Shown here one piece after another: positions 49,688 to 58,940 of a stretch of DNA of 64,000 nucleotides. The stretch's first letter is position 1. Each line of letters opens with the position of its first letter. Source of the DNA: Lachnospira pectinoschiza. Its GTDB lineage: Bacteria; Bacillota; Clostridia; Lachnospirales; Lachnospiraceae. The notes beneath the pieces are model-generated. The model did not search any database. It was not told the DNA's origin and saw only the letters and a program-made list of their open reading frames with translations. Both the position numbers and the translations under genes were made by a program. Location: NCBI RefSeq assembly GCF_020564355.1, contig NZ_JAJCRR010000001.1:620001-684000 (forward strand), read 5' to 3'.

Positions 49688-51037
49688 ATGGCATTCGATA
49701 GTTTATCAGACAAGCTTCAGAACATTTTTAAAAACCTTCGCGGAAAAGGACGGCTCACCGAAGCAGATGTAAAGACCGCTTTGAAGGAAGTAAAGATGGC
49801 ATTGCTTGAAGCAGATGTTAATTTTAAAGTGGTAAAGCAGTTTATCAAGTCTGTGGAAGAACGGGCAATCGGTCAGGATGTTATGCAGAGCCTGACACCG
49901 GGGCAGATGGTGATTAAGATTGTCAATGAGGAAATGGTTTCTCTCATGGGCTCCGAGACGACTGAGATTGCATTAAAATCCGGTAATGAGATTACGGTCA
50001 TTATGATGGCAGGTCTTCAGGGTGCAGGTAAGACAACGACAACTGCCAAGCTTGCCGGTAAGTTTAAGTCAAAGGGCAGAAAGCCTTTGCTTGCTGCGTG
50101 TGATATTTACCGTCCGGCTGCGATTGAACAGTTACGGATTAACGGTGAAAAGCAGGGCGTGGAAGTCTTTTCCATGGGTACGAACAACAACCCTGTCGAT
50201 ATTGCAAAAGCGGCAATTCAACATGCAAAAAATAATAACTTCAACGTTGTTATTTTAGATACAGCCGGACGTCTTCATGTAGATGAAGACATGATGGCAG
50301 AATTACAGCATATCAAGCAGGAGATTGCTGTAGACCAGACAATACTGGTGGTTGATTCCATGACAGGACAGGATGCGGTCAATGTGGCTGCAACATTTAA
50401 TGAGAAGATTGGAATTGACGGTGTAATCCTTACCAAGCTGGATGGCGATACAAGAGGTGGTGCGGCACTTTCAATTAAGGCAGTGACCGGAAAGCCGATT
50501 CTGTATGTCGGTATGGGCGAAAAGCTTTCCGATTTGGAACAGTTTTACCCGGACCGTATGGCTTCCAGAATTTTAGGTATGGGAGATGTGCTGACGCTGA
50601 TTGAAAAAGCAGAAGCGCAGATTGATGAAGAACAGGCAAAGAAAATGGGTGAAAAGCTCAAAAAAGCCGAGTTCGATTTTAACGATTTCCTTGATTATAT
50701 GGGACAGATTAAAAACATGGGCGGCATTGGTTCGATTCTGAATATGCTTCCGGGTATGGGTCTTGGCGGTCAGATGAAAAACATGACAGTGCCGGATGAT
50801 GCAGAAGATAACCTGCGCCGTACAGAAGCGATTATCTATTCCATGACAGCAAAGGAAAGAGCGAATCCTGACATTTTAAATCCATCCAGAAAGAACCGCA
50901 TTGCAAAGGGCGCGGGTGTCGACATCAGCGAAGTCAACCGCCTTGTAAAGCAGTTTGACCAGATGAAAAAGATGATGAAACAGATGCCGGGAATGATGAA
51001 AGGTGCTAAAAAGGGACGTTTCCGTCTGCCTTTTTAA
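49688..51037 (+). CDS. ffh: Signal recognition particle protein Ffh
   Basis: 449 residues. G domain with GLQGAGKTTTTAKLA (about 105-119), DTAGRLHVDEDMM and TKLDGDTRGG; C-terminal methionine-rich M domain ending KKMMKQMPGMMKGAKKGRFRLPF-like residues, which binds SRP RNA and signal peptides. Operon ylxM-ffh-rpsP-khpA-rimM is conserved in Firmicutes. Confidence 0.98.
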   Translation: MAFDSLSDKLQNIFKNLRGKGRLTEADVKTALKEVKMALLEADVNFKVVKQFIKSVEERAIGQDVMQSLTPGQMVIKIVNEEMVSLMGSETTEIALKSGNEITVIMMAGLQGAGKTTTTAKLAGKFKSKGRKPLLAACDIYRPAAIEQLRINGEKQGVEVFSMGTNNNPVDIAKAAIQHAKNNNFNVVILDTAGRLHVDEDMMAELQHIKQEIAVDQTILVVDSMTGQDAVNVAATFNEKIGIDGVILTKLDGDTRGGAALSIKAVTGKPILYVGMGEKLSDLEQFYPDRMASRILGMGDVLTLIEKAEAQIDEEQAKKMGEKLKKAEFDFNDFLDYMGQIKNMGGIGSILNMLPGMGLGGQMKNMTVPDDAEDNLRRTEAIIYSMTAKERANPDILNPSRKNRIAKGAGVDISEVNRLVKQFDQMKKMMKQMPGMMKGAKKGRFRLPF

Positions 51038-51080
51038 CATAAATGTTTATTCAGAATAATTGTAGGAGGTGAAATACAAA

Positions 51081-51326
51081 ATGGCAGTAAAAATCAGATT
51101 AAAGAGATTAGGTGAGAAGAAGTCTCCTTTCTATAGAATTATCGTTGCAGATTCAAGATCTCCAAGAAATGGTAGATTTATTGAAGAAATCGGTACTTAT
51201 GATCCTAATTACGATCCTTGTAAGTTAAACATCGATTCTGAGCTTGCTAAGAAGTGGTTAGCAAATGGAGCACAGCCGACAGAAGTAGTTGGTAAGCTTT
51301 TCAAGATGGCTGGTATCGAAAAGTAA
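51081..51326 (+). CDS. rpsP: 30S ribosomal protein S16
   Basis: 81 residues from the ATG at 51081, with GGAGGTG upstream; a GTG at 51069 overlaps that site and is rejected. [20 protein letters not shown] and the [12 protein letters not shown] segments match S16. Strong codon bias as for ribosomal proteins. Confidence 0.98.
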   Translation: MAVKIRLKRLGEKKSPFYRIIVADSRSPRNGRFIEEIGTYDPNYDPCKLNIDSELAKKWLANGAQPTEVVGKLFKMAGIEK

Positions 51327-51348
51327 GAGCCTGATGGAGGTATTATCT

Positions 51349-51579
51349 ATGAAAGAATTGGTTGAAATTATTGCTAAGGCATTAGTGGATAATCCGGATG
51401 AAGTTGTTGTAACTGAAACTGAAAAAGATAAAGCCATCATAGTCGACTTAAAGGTTGCCCCATCCGATATGGGTAAGGTAATCGGAAAATCAGGCAGAAT
51501 TGCTAAGTCTATCAGATCAGTTGTTTCTGCAGCTGCATCAAAGACTGACAAAAAGGTCATAGTAGAAATCGATAACTAG
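51349..51579 (+). CDS. khpA: KH-domain RNA-binding protein KhpA (YlqC)
   Basis: 76 residues from the ATG at 51349 behind TGGAGG. Single KH domain with the GxxG loop as GKSGR. KhpA pairs with KhpB (not in this window) and binds small and messenger RNAs in other Firmicutes. Directly follows rpsP and ends in a terminator before rimM. Confidence 0.95.
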   Translation: MKELVEIIAKALVDNPDEVVVTETEKDKAIIVDLKVAPSDMGKVIGKSGRIAKSIRSVVSAAASKTDKKVIVEIDN

Positions 51580-51602
51580 AGTCATAAAGACTATGTAAAG
51601 AG

Positions 51603-51650
51603 CCATGCAGACAGTTTTGTGAGTATTCACAAGCCTCTGCATGGTTTTTT
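51603..51650 (+). terminator. Terminator after khpA
   Basis: CCATGCAGA (51603-51611) pairs with TCTGCATGG (51636-51644), with a nested TTGTGA/TCACAA hairpin and six T following. It lies between khpA and rimM, so rimM may be expressed at a lower level. Confidence 0.8.
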
Positions 51651-51668
51651 CAAATATATGGAGTGCTT

Positions 51669-52184
51669 ATGGAAGATTTATTACGGGTTGGTGTGATTAC
51701 GGCAACACACGGCATCCGCGGGGAAGTGAAAGTATTTCCGACAACAGACGACCCTCAGCGGTTTAAAAAGTTAAAACAATGTGTCATTGAAGGAAGACGG
51801 GAAAATATTGAACTGGAAGTGCAGTCGGTGAAGTTCTTTAAACAGTATGTTATCATAAAATTTAAAGGATACGACAGTATCAATGACATTGAGCAGTTTG
51901 TCAAGAAAGATTTAATGGTCACAAGAGAGCATGCGGTCAAGTGCGAGCCGGGCGAATATTTTATCTGCGATTTAATCGGACTGGATGTTATTACGGATAC
52001 CGGCATGAACCTTGGGAAGCTGACAGAAGTGCTGGAAACAGGCGCAAACAATGTTTATGAGGTTACAACGCCGGACGGAAAAACAGTACTGATTCCGGTT
52101 ATTGACCAGTGTATTCTTGCCCATGACATGAAAGAAAAGACGGTGACGGTGCATCTGCTGCCGGGACTGCTGGATATGAATTAA
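51669..52184 (+). CDS. rimM: Ribosome maturation factor RimM
   Basis: 171 residues from the ATG at 51669 with GGAG 5 bp before. RVGVITATHGIRGEVKVFP starts the N-terminal domain, and the PRC-barrel domain carries EVTTPDGKTVLIPVI. It helps 16S 3' head assembly and binds S19. In most Firmicutes trmD follows; here the next gene is rplS, after a terminator. Confidence 0.96.
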   Translation: MEDLLRVGVITATHGIRGEVKVFPTTDDPQRFKKLKQCVIEGRRENIELEVQSVKFFKQYVIIKFKGYDSINDIEQFVKKDLMVTREHAVKCEPGEYFICDLIGLDVITDTGMNLGKLTEVLETGANNVYEVTTPDGKTVLIPVIDQCILAHDMKEKTVTVHLLPGLLDMN

Positions 52185-52216
52185 GCACTATACAAAAAGT
52201 GCTTGCATTTTTATTT
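52183..52216 (+). terminator. rimM terminator
   Basis: AAGCACT (52183-52189) pairs with AGTGCTT (52198-52204), followed by GCATTTTTATTT. It begins within the stop codon of rimM and overlaps the -35 of the rplS promoter. Confidence 0.7.
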
Positions 52217-52231
52217 GGAGTATGCTAGACT
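52203..52231 (+). promoter_or_regulatory. Promoter and leader of rplS
   Basis: TTGCAT at 52203-52208, 17 bp, TAGACT at 52226-52231. The leader (about 72 nt) has GAG/CTC and CTGT/ACAG hairpins, and could hold an L19-type autoregulatory leader as in Bacillus; not certain. Confidence 0.55.
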
Positions 52232-52309
52232 TAACTAGTTGTGAGAAAAGAGATGGTCCTCTGTTACAGGAAATGTATTAAGAACATCCAAATATTAAGG
52301 AGGTCACAC

Positions 52310-52657
52310 ATGAACGAAATTATTAAGAACATTGAAGAAGCACAGATGAAGGCAGAAGTACCTGCATTTAACGTAGGTGATACAGTAAGAGTATCTGCTA
52401 AGATTAAGGAAGGTAACCGTGAAAGAATCCAGGTATTCGAAGGTACTGTATTAAAGAAGCAGGGTACAGGCGTTCGTTCTACATTCACAGTTAGAAAGAT
52501 TTCTAACGGCGTAGGCGTAGAAAAGACATGGCCATTACATTCTCCAATCGTAGAAAAGGTTGATGTTGTAAGACGCGGTAAAGTAAGACGTGCAAAACTC
52601 AATTACTTACGTCAGAGAACAGGTAAGGCTGCTAAGGTAAAAGAATTGGTTCGTTAA
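52310..52657 (+). CDS. rplS: 50S ribosomal protein L19
   Basis: 115 residues from the ATG at 52310 behind AAGGAGG; a longer in-frame reading into the leader lacks support. [22 protein letters not shown] and [15 protein letters not shown] are typical of L19. Highly biased codon use. Here it is a unit of its own, with terminators on both sides. Confidence 0.98.
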   Translation: MNEIIKNIEEAQMKAEVPAFNVGDTVRVSAKIKEGNRERIQVFEGTVLKKQGTGVRSTFTVRKISNGVGVEKTWPLHSPIVEKVDVVRRGKVRRAKLNYLRQRTGKAAKVKELVR

Positions 52658-52675
52658 TTCTTCAACGGCTTATAT

Positions 52676-52711
52676 GGACAGACACGGTAATTGTGTCTGT
52701 CCTTTTATTTT
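52676..52711 (+). terminator. rplS terminator
   Basis: GGACAGACAC (52676-52685) pairs perfectly with GTGTCTGTCC (52693-52702), followed by TTTTATTTT. Confidence 0.9.
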
Positions 52712-52732
52712 ATAAAAAATTGTGAGGTACAT

Positions 52733-53290
52733 ATGATTTCATTTCAGAGAAGATATCAGGAAAATACAAAATTACTGACAGTGTGTAAGTGGATTGCGGA
52801 CCTTCTGATTGTGATTCTACTGGCATATACGCTTACCCTGTTTTTATGTGACCGTACAACGATTTCAGGAAATTCCATGCAGCCGGCGATAGAAAATGAA
52901 GATACTGTGTTGCTTAACCGGATTGCATATTCCTTTCATGGACCGAAAAGGTACAGTATTATCGCCTTTCATCCGAATGGTGTAAAAACTTCAAAGATTT
53001 ATGTAAAGCGTGTTATCGGTCTGCCGGGTGAAACGATTCAGATTCACGACGGAAAAGTATATATTAATGGCAGTGTGCTGGAAGATGACGTTTCGGAAGA
53101 TGACATTTTAACGGCAGGTCTGGCAGCAGGTGAACTGACACTGGGGGAAAATGAGTACTTTGTACTGGGAGATAACCGCAATAACAGTGAAGACAGCCGC
53201 TTTGCCAATGTGGGCGTTGTGAAAAAAGACGACATCGTGGGTTCGGTATGGTTTATTGCAAGCCCGATGAAAAGAATGAGATTATTATAA
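52733..53290 (+). CDS. lepB: Signal peptidase I
   Basis: 185 residues from the ATG at 52733 behind GAGG. One N-terminal membrane helix (about 24-42). Catalytic Ser in SGNSMQPAI (about 50), general-base Lys in YVKRVIGLPGE (about 90), and the GDNRNNSEDSR box. It removes signal peptides on the outer face of the membrane. Location after rplS is conserved in Firmicutes. Confidence 0.96.
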   Translation: MISFQRRYQENTKLLTVCKWIADLLIVILLAYTLTLFLCDRTTISGNSMQPAIENEDTVLLNRIAYSFHGPKRYSIIAFHPNGVKTSKIYVKRVIGLPGETIQIHDGKVYINGSVLEDDVSEDDILTAGLAAGELTLGENEYFVLGDNRNNSEDSRFANVGVVKKDDIVGSVWFIASPMKRMRLL

Positions 53291-53317
53291 AAGCCGTCAG
53301 GCGGAATGGAGCAGAAT

Positions 53318-54163
53318 ATGAATTATCAATGGTATCCGGGACATATGACCAAGGCAAGAAGAATGATGGAAGAAAACATTAAACTGATTGATCTGGTGAT
53401 TGAACTGGTTGATGCAAGAATCCCTTTAAGCAGCAGAAATCCCGATATTGACGGGCTTGCAAAAAATAAGGCACGTATCATTTTACTCAATAAATCCGAT
53501 TTATCCGATGAACGCAAAAATGTGATGTGGATTGATTATTTTACCCAAAAAGGTTTCTATGTATTAAAATTAAATTCCAAGAGCGGAGCGGGGGTCAAGC
53601 AGGTCAACCAGACGATTGTCCTTGCCTGCAAGGAAAAAATAGAACGCGATAAAAGAAAGGGTATTTTAAACCGTCCGGTGCGTGCAATGGTCGTCGGTAT
53701 TCCGAATGTCGGAAAGTCGACCTTTATCAATGCATTTGCAGGAAAAGCCTGCGCAAAGACCGGGAATAAGCCGGGGGTTACCAAGGGCAAGCAGTGGATT
53801 CGCTTAAATAAGAATGTGGAACTGCTGGATACACCGGGTATTTTATGGCCGCGATTTGAAAATCAGGAAGTCGGACAGCGACTTGCCATGATTGGCTCAA
53901 TGAATGACGAAGTGTTAAATCTGGATGAGCTGGCACTGGATACAATTAAATTCTTATTAAAAGAATATCCCGGAAACTTAAAAGAACGCTATGGGATTGA
54001 AGAAGATGCAGAAGCCTTACAGGTCATGGAAGCTATTGCAGCACGGCGCGGCTGTGTAAAGCAGGGCGGAATTACCGATTATGAAAAGACAGCGGGCATT
54101 GTTCTGGATGATTTCAGAAGCGGAAGAACCGGCAGAATTACACTGGAAGTACCGGAAGAATAA
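53318..54163 (+). CDS. rbgA: Ribosome biogenesis GTPase RbgA (YlqF)
   Basis: 281 residues from the ATG at 53318 (GGAG upstream). Begins [16 protein letters not shown]. Circularly permuted GTPase: G4 NKSDL comes first (about 62), then G1 GIPNVGKST (about 126) and G3 DTPGILWP (about 170). It acts late in 50S assembly. Next to rnhB as in Bacillus. Confidence 0.97.
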   Translation: MNYQWYPGHMTKARRMMEENIKLIDLVIELVDARIPLSSRNPDIDGLAKNKARIILLNKSDLSDERKNVMWIDYFTQKGFYVLKLNSKSGAGVKQVNQTIVLACKEKIERDKRKGILNRPVRAMVVGIPNVGKSTFINAFAGKACAKTGNKPGVTKGKQWIRLNKNVELLDTPGILWPRFENQEVGQRLAMIGSMNDEVLNLDELALDTIKFLLKEYPGNLKERYGIEEDAEALQVMEAIAARRGCVKQGGITDYEKTAGIVLDDFRSGRTGRITLEVPEE

Positions 54164-54177
54164 GGAGCGGTCATCAC

Positions 54178-54867
54178 ATGGAAAAAGAGCAGAAAATAAC
54201 AAAAGCAGAGCTTGCACGAATAAAGCGTGAAGAAAAGCTTGCGGCAGAGCGGGAACGGATAGAAGCCCTGTGCAAATTTGAAAAAGAATACGATTACTGC
54301 CGGTATATCTGCGGCATTGATGAAGCAGGCAGAGGTCCGCTTGCAGGACCGGTTGTGGCAGGGGCGGTTGTACTGCCGAAGGACTGCCGCATTTTATATA
54401 TCAATGATTCCAAGAAATTAAGCGAAAAAAAGCGTGAAGAACTCTTTGACGTTATCAGCCGTGAAGCAGTCAGTGTGGGAATCGGTATTGTATCGGCACA
54501 GCGTATTGACGAGATTAACATTTTGCAGGCAACGTATGAAGCCATGCGGCAGGCTATTCAGAAACTGAGTGTACAGCCCGATATATTATTAAACGATGCT
54601 GTAACCATTCCGGGCGTGGAGATTGCACAGGTGCCGATTATCAAAGGTGATGCAAAGAGCCTTACAATCGGTGCTGCCAGTATTATGGCAAAGGTGACAA
54701 GGGACAGAATGATGGCGGAGTATGATAAAGAATATCCGCAGTATGGATTTGCAAAACATAAAGGATATGGAACGAAACAGCATACACAGGCGCTTTTAGA
54801 GTATGGTGCCTGTCCGATTCACCGGAAAACATTTTTAAAAAATATATTAAATACTGAAAGGGTATAA
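54178..54867 (+). CDS. rnhB: Ribonuclease HII
   Basis: 229 residues. After a charged helical N-terminal extension (about 1-37), the core begins [23 protein letters not shown], with catalytic Asp and Glu in DEAGRG, and later [26 protein letters not shown] and [14 protein letters not shown]. It removes ribonucleotides from DNA. Its stop is 4 bp before the next gene. Confidence 0.97.
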   Translation: MEKEQKITKAELARIKREEKLAAERERIEALCKFEKEYDYCRYICGIDEAGRGPLAGPVVAGAVVLPKDCRILYINDSKKLSEKKREELFDVISREAVSVGIGIVSAQRIDEINILQATYEAMRQAIQKLSVQPDILLNDAVTIPGVEIAQVPIIKGDAKSLTIGAASIMAKVTRDRMMAEYDKEYPQYGFAKHKGYGTKQHTQALLEYGACPIHRKTFLKNILNTERV

Positions 54868-54871
54868 TGAT

Positions 54872-56491
54872 ATGGCATTTCACATTTCAGGTTTTTTACA
54901 GCAGATGGTTTCAGGTACAAAAAGTTCCGAAAGTGCATCAACAGAGAGTGCGGCGGCGGAAAATGCAGGACAGACAGAGCAGACTGCGCAGGTAAATACC
55001 ATTAATGCAAAGTATCTGGCATCTTTGCTGGCAGGAGATACGGTTACCGGTGTTGTAAACAGCATGAAGGACAATCAGGTTATTCTCAGCCTGCCAAACG
55101 GTGAGAATCTTTTTGCACGTCTTGCACAGGGGGCACAGGTGCAGTTAGGGCAGAGCATGACCTTTCAGGTGCAGGAAAATAAAGGTAATTTCGTTGCATT
55201 AAAACCGCTTTTCGGGGATGCGCAGCAGATGGTGCTGGTACAGAAGGCACTTGAAGCGGCCGGACTTTCTGCTAATGAAAGCAATATGGCGATTGTGCAG
55301 GAACTGCTGGCACGGAATATGTCTATTGATGCCGCAATGTTAAATGAAATGGTAAAAAACAACCTGAAATTCCCAAATGCCAGTCTGGATACCATGGCAA
55401 ATCTTGTGAAACTTAATATTCCCGTTACGCAGGAAAATATCGAACAATATGAAGCTTATACGCATTACGAGCGCAATATGGCAGGTCAGTTAGACAGTCT
55501 GCCGTCCGCTCTGTCAGATACACTTACACAGCTTACCGGTCAGGATCCGGTGCAGGCAGGGACATTTTTAAAAAATGTGACTGCGGCGCTGTATGAAGGA
55601 CTTCCGCAGGAAATGCAGGCGGGCCTTTCGGAAACAATGCCGCAGGATGCGGTGCGGGAAGGGCTTGCACAAAAAATCACGGAAACCTTTAATGATACAC
55701 CGCAGGGCGGACAGGCACAGGCGCTGGCAGAACAGATTACAGAAGGAAATGCCACCGTAAAAGAAACGTTGTCACAGCTGGCGGATTTGATTGCAGGGAC
55801 AAAGAATACACCGGATGATACGCAGGCTGCCGGACAGACAGAGAAAAAACTGACACAGTTACTGGCTTCTAAAGAACTTGGACAGCTGCTGAAGGGGCAG
55901 ATTGAAGAAACACTGTATTTAAAACCACAGATGGCAGACAGCGAAGAAAGCATCAAGGGATTTTATAAGCGGGTGCGCTCCTCACTGGAAGCCGTTTCAA
56001 AGGAAACGCAGAAGGCAGCAGAGGGCTCAGCGTTATCTGCCAATTTAAACGAAATCAAAAGCAATATTGATTTCATGAATGACTTAAACCGCAATATGAC
56101 GTATTTTCAGATGCCGGTGCGCTTTTCGGAAGGCACTGGAAATGGAGAGTTATACGTATTTACAAATAAAAAAACACTTCACAATAATCCCGAAAATGTG
56201 AGCGCTCTCCTACATCTGGATATGGAACATTTAGGTTCTGTCGATGTGTATGTGAAACTGGCAGGTAAAAATGTCACAACGAATTTCTGTCTGGAGGATT
56301 CGGAAACACTGGATTTTGTGTATGATCATATTGACCGGCTTAATGCCCGCCTGGAAGCGCTTGGTTACACGGCACATTTTGAGATGAAACTGACACAGCC
56401 ACAGGAAAATTTTGATTTTGAAAAAGATTTTCTGCAAAATCAGACAGGAGGCGCACCGACGTCCCAATATATTTTCGATATCAAAGCATAA
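54872..56491 (+). CDS. FliK-like / YlqG-like protein
   Basis: 539 residues. Ala/Gln/Glu-rich low-complexity first 400 residues, then a C-terminal domain of about 110 residues (around MPVRFSEGTGNGELYVF and LHLDMEHLGSVDVYVKL) that resembles the flagellar hook-length control protein FliK C-terminus. A gene in this position, ylqG, follows rnhB in Bacillus. No signal peptide. It is followed by an FlhB-tail-like gene (ylqH). A flagellar export link is plausible, but no other flagellar genes are in view. Confidence 0.7.
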   Translation: MAFHISGFLQQMVSGTKSSESASTESAAAENAGQTEQTAQVNTINAKYLASLLAGDTVTGVVNSMKDNQVILSLPNGENLFARLAQGAQVQLGQSMTFQVQENKGNFVALKPLFGDAQQMVLVQKALEAAGLSANESNMAIVQELLARNMSIDAAMLNEMVKNNLKFPNASLDTMANLVKLNIPVTQENIEQYEAYTHYERNMAGQLDSLPSALSDTLTQLTGQDPVQAGTFLKNVTAALYEGLPQEMQAGLSETMPQDAVREGLAQKITETFNDTPQGGQAQALAEQITEGNATVKETLSQLADLIAGTKNTPDDTQAAGQTEKKLTQLLASKELGQLLKGQIEETLYLKPQMADSEESIKGFYKRVRSSLEAVSKETQKAAEGSALSANLNEIKSNIDFMNDLNRNMTYFQMPVRFSEGTGNGELYVFTNKKTLHNNPENVSALLHLDMEHLGSVDVYVKLAGKNVTTNFCLEDSETLDFVYDHIDRLNARLEALGYTAHFEMKLTQPQENFDFEKDFLQNQTGGAPTSQYIFDIKA

Positions 56492-56551
56492 GTTTATAGA
56501 TTGTTCATTTGCACAATGAAAAGCAGTGGATTATAATGGGAGTGTACAAAT

Positions 56552-56857
56552 ATGACAAATAAAAAGGATACAGGAGAGCAGAAGCGGAAGGTTTCTGTGG
56601 CACTTGAATACGTTCCCGGAGAAGAAGCACCGAAAATTATTGCATCGGGAAAAGGTGTTCTGGCGGAAAAGATTATTGAGCGTGCCAAGGAAGCGGATGT
56701 GCCGGTGTATGAAGACAGCAAGCTTGCCAATACGCTTTCCAAGCTGGAAATCGGAGATATGATACCGCCGGAATTATACAGCGTGGTTGCCGAGATTCTG
56801 GTCTTTGTAGATGATATGGATAGATTAAGAAGTAAAGTGAAAAAGACAGGAAAATAA
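56552..56857 (+). CDS. FlhB C-terminal-domain-like protein (YlqH)
   Basis: 101 residues, resembling the cytoplasmic domain of FlhB/YscU export-gate proteins without the membrane part. The family's self-cleavage NPTH is not present; the corresponding position reads PGEEAPKIIASGKG. Known as YlqH or FlhX in other Firmicutes, always near rnhB. ATG behind GGGAG. Its TAA overlaps the yraN ATG (TAATG). Confidence 0.85.
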   Translation: MTNKKDTGEQKRKVSVALEYVPGEEAPKIIASGKGVLAEKIIERAKEADVPVYEDSKLANTLSKLEIGDMIPPELYSVVAEILVFVDDMDRLRSKVKKTGK

Positions 56858-57207
56858 TGAACACACGACAGCGGGGAAAAGAATGGGAACAGAAGGTGTG
56901 CCGGTATTTAAAGGACAAAGGTTATTTTATCGTAGATGTAAATTTCGCCTGTGCCTGCGGTGAGATTGATATTATTGCGGCACAGCGGCAAACGCTTGTT
57001 TTTATAGAGGTGAAATACCGCAGAAATGCCCGGTACGGTTATGCCTTAGAAGCGGTGACACCTGCAAAACAGAAGAAAATCCGCAGGACAGCGGACGTCT
57101 ATCTTGCAAAACACGCACAGAATACAGTGTTTGCAGGGGCAGATTGCCGTTTTGATGTAATAGGAATTGATGATGGGGAGATTACGCATATTGAGGATGC
57201 GTTTTAA
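56857..57207 (+). CDS. yraN: UPF0102 protein YraN
   Basis: 116 residues. RQRGKEWEQKVCRYLKDKGY, the GEIDIIA motif and FIEVKYRRNARYG identify the nuclease-like UPF0102 fold, with a predicted Holliday-junction-resolvase-type core. Function remains unsettled. Coupled by a one-base overlap with the previous gene, as in many genomes near rnhB. Confidence 0.93.
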   Translation: MNTRQRGKEWEQKVCRYLKDKGYFIVDVNFACACGEIDIIAAQRQTLVFIEVKYRRNARYGYALEAVTPAKQKKIRRTADVYLAKHAQNTVFAGADCRFDVIGIDDGEITHIEDAF

Positions 57208-57227
57208 AATTTAAAATGGAGAATAGA

Positions 57228-58136
57228 ATGGAATCACTGACATGGAATAAAACAGACACGGATGCAGTTTATGCGTATATGCAGGAGCAGGAGCGCCCGG
57301 CATATATGGATACGGTCAGAAGTGTTACGGCAGAAAACGGTGTGCCGTATTTAAGGTTTCCGATGCTGGAATCGGAGTCTTTTATTGAACATGGATTTTC
57401 AACACGAAAAGGCGGTGTCAGCACCGGTATTTACGAAAGCATGAATCTGACTTTTAATCTCGAGGATGATCCGGAAAATGTGTCGGAAAATTTCAGAAGA
57501 ATGGCGGCTGCGCTTCATACTGTACCGGAAAAGATGGTATACAGTAAGCAGACACATACAACCAATGTCTTAAAAATAGAAGAACACCACAAAGGAATGG
57601 GAATTGTACGGGAGCGTGATTTTGACAATATAGACGGACTGGTGACAAATGTGCCGGGAATCTGTCTGGTTACTTCGTATGCCGACTGTATTCCTCTTTT
57701 TTTTGCGGACAGCCGCGATCAATGTATCGGATTGTCCCATTCGGGCTGGAGAGGAACGGTGGGAAATATCGCACAGGTAACAGTTGATGCCCTCATAAGA
57801 GAATACAATGCCAATCCTGCATATATCAAAGCGGTTATCGGACCGGGAATCTGCAGGGGCTGTTATGAAGTAAGTGAAGATGTTGCAGTACAGTTTCAGA
57901 AAAAGTATCTGCCACAGGAAGCAGAGCATATTGTAGCACCGGGGAAAAGAGTAGGAAAATATCAGCTGGATTTACAGCTTGCCAATTATTATAACCTGAT
58001 TCATGCAGGAATCCACCCGGAGCATATTGCGGTGGCAGATGTCTGTACCTGCTGTAATTCAGACCTGTTGTTTTCACACAGGGCAACAAAAGGCAGACGT
58101 GGTATTTTATGCGGAATGATGTACATAAAGGAGTAG
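57228..58136 (+). CDS. pgeF: Peptidoglycan editing factor PgeF (laccase-domain protein)
   Basis: 302 residues from the ATG at 57228 with AATGGAG before it. Metal ligands of the family are visible: SKQTHTTNV, SYADCIPLFFADSR, HSGWRGTVGNI and the C-terminal CTCCNSDLLFSHR. Relatives remove L-Ser-containing muropeptide precursors; older names are polyphenol oxidase or YfiH. Three bp before the alarmone synthetase. Confidence 0.92.
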   Translation: MESLTWNKTDTDAVYAYMQEQERPAYMDTVRSVTAENGVPYLRFPMLESESFIEHGFSTRKGGVSTGIYESMNLTFNLEDDPENVSENFRRMAAALHTVPEKMVYSKQTHTTNVLKIEEHHKGMGIVRERDFDNIDGLVTNVPGICLVTSYADCIPLFFADSRDQCIGLSHSGWRGTVGNIAQVTVDALIREYNANPAYIKAVIGPGICRGCYEVSEDVAVQFQKKYLPQEAEHIVAPGKRVGKYQLDLQLANYYNLIHAGIHPEHIAVADVCTCCNSDLLFSHRATKGRRGILCGMMYIKE

Positions 58137-58139
58137 GAC

Positions 58140-58838
58140 ATGATAGATGATAACAATTTAGCACAATCATTACTGGTTAATAAAGAGGACTTTAGAAAAA
58201 CGATGGAAACCAATGCACGGTTTCAGGAACTGATGATGATGTACCGGTGTGCAATACGGGAAATCCAGACAAAACTGGAAATCTTAAATGACGAGTTTAA
58301 AACGAAAAACCAGCGCAATCCGATTGACAGTATCCGGACAAGAGTAAAAAGCCCGGCGAGTATTTTTGATAAAATGCAAAGAAAAGGTTTTGAGGTATCC
58401 ATCCAGTCTATCGTCAACAATTTAAATGATGTTGCCGGAGTACGTGTGGTATGCCCGTTTATCAGTGACATTTATGCAGTAGCCAATATGCTGATTTCAC
58501 AGGATGACGTTGAAGTGATGGAGGTGAAGGATTATATTAAGAATCCGAAGCCAAACGGATATAGAAGCCTTCACTATGTAGTTATTATTCCGATTTATCT
58601 TTCTTCCGGTAAGGAGTACATGAAAGTGGAAGTGCAGATTCGTACGATAGCCATGAATTTCTGGGCAAGTCTGGAGCATCAGATGCATTATAAGCAGTTT
58701 GGCAATGAGGAAATGCCGGAAATTGTCAACGAACTGACGGTCTGTGCGGATACGATTTACAATACTGATGTGCATATGCAGGAAATCCGGGAGGAGATTC
58801 ACCGGCTGGAACATCCGGAGTGTCTGCCGGTGGAATAG
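58140..58838 (+). CDS. Small alarmone synthetase, (p)ppGpp synthetase (RelQ/YjbM type)
   Basis: 232 residues. Synthetase domain only: NDVAGVRVVCPF, DYIKNPKPNGYRSLHYVV (substrate loop) and VEVQIRTIAMNFWASLEHQMHYK; no hydrolase or regulatory domains. Makes (p)ppGpp from GTP or GDP and ATP. Starts 3 bp after pgeF, so probably co-transcribed. Followed by a convergent terminator. Confidence 0.94.
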   Translation: MIDDNNLAQSLLVNKEDFRKTMETNARFQELMMMYRCAIREIQTKLEILNDEFKTKNQRNPIDSIRTRVKSPASIFDKMQRKGFEVSIQSIVNNLNDVAGVRVVCPFISDIYAVANMLISQDDVEVMEVKDYIKNPKPNGYRSLHYVVIIPIYLSSGKEYMKVEVQIRTIAMNFWASLEHQMHYKQFGNEEMPEIVNELTVCADTIYNTDVHMQEIREEIHRLEHPECLPVE

Positions 58839-58875
58839 CGCAATATAAGCTTATGAATAATAGATAAGATAAAAT

Positions 58876-58932
58876 AAAACTGTGAAACCGATAGTCTTTA
58901 AAAGCAAAGGCTTTGTGGTTTCACAGTTTTTT
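58876..58932. terminator. Bidirectional terminator
   Basis: AAAACTGTGAAACC (58876-58889, preceded by A residues) pairs with GGTTTCACAGTTTT (58917-58930), with inner pairing. T-rich on + and, via the A-rich left flank, on - too. It can end both the alarmone synthetase and the - strand gene. Confidence 0.85.
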
Positions 58933-58940
58933 AGTTTAAC

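Noticed and set aside
56509..56537. A good-looking promoter (TTGCAC, 17 bp, TATAAT) before the FlhB-like gene
   Set aside because: The start would fall after the ribosome binding site GGGAG, leaving only about 8 nt before the ATG, so it does not fit this gene unless the mRNA is nearly leaderless.
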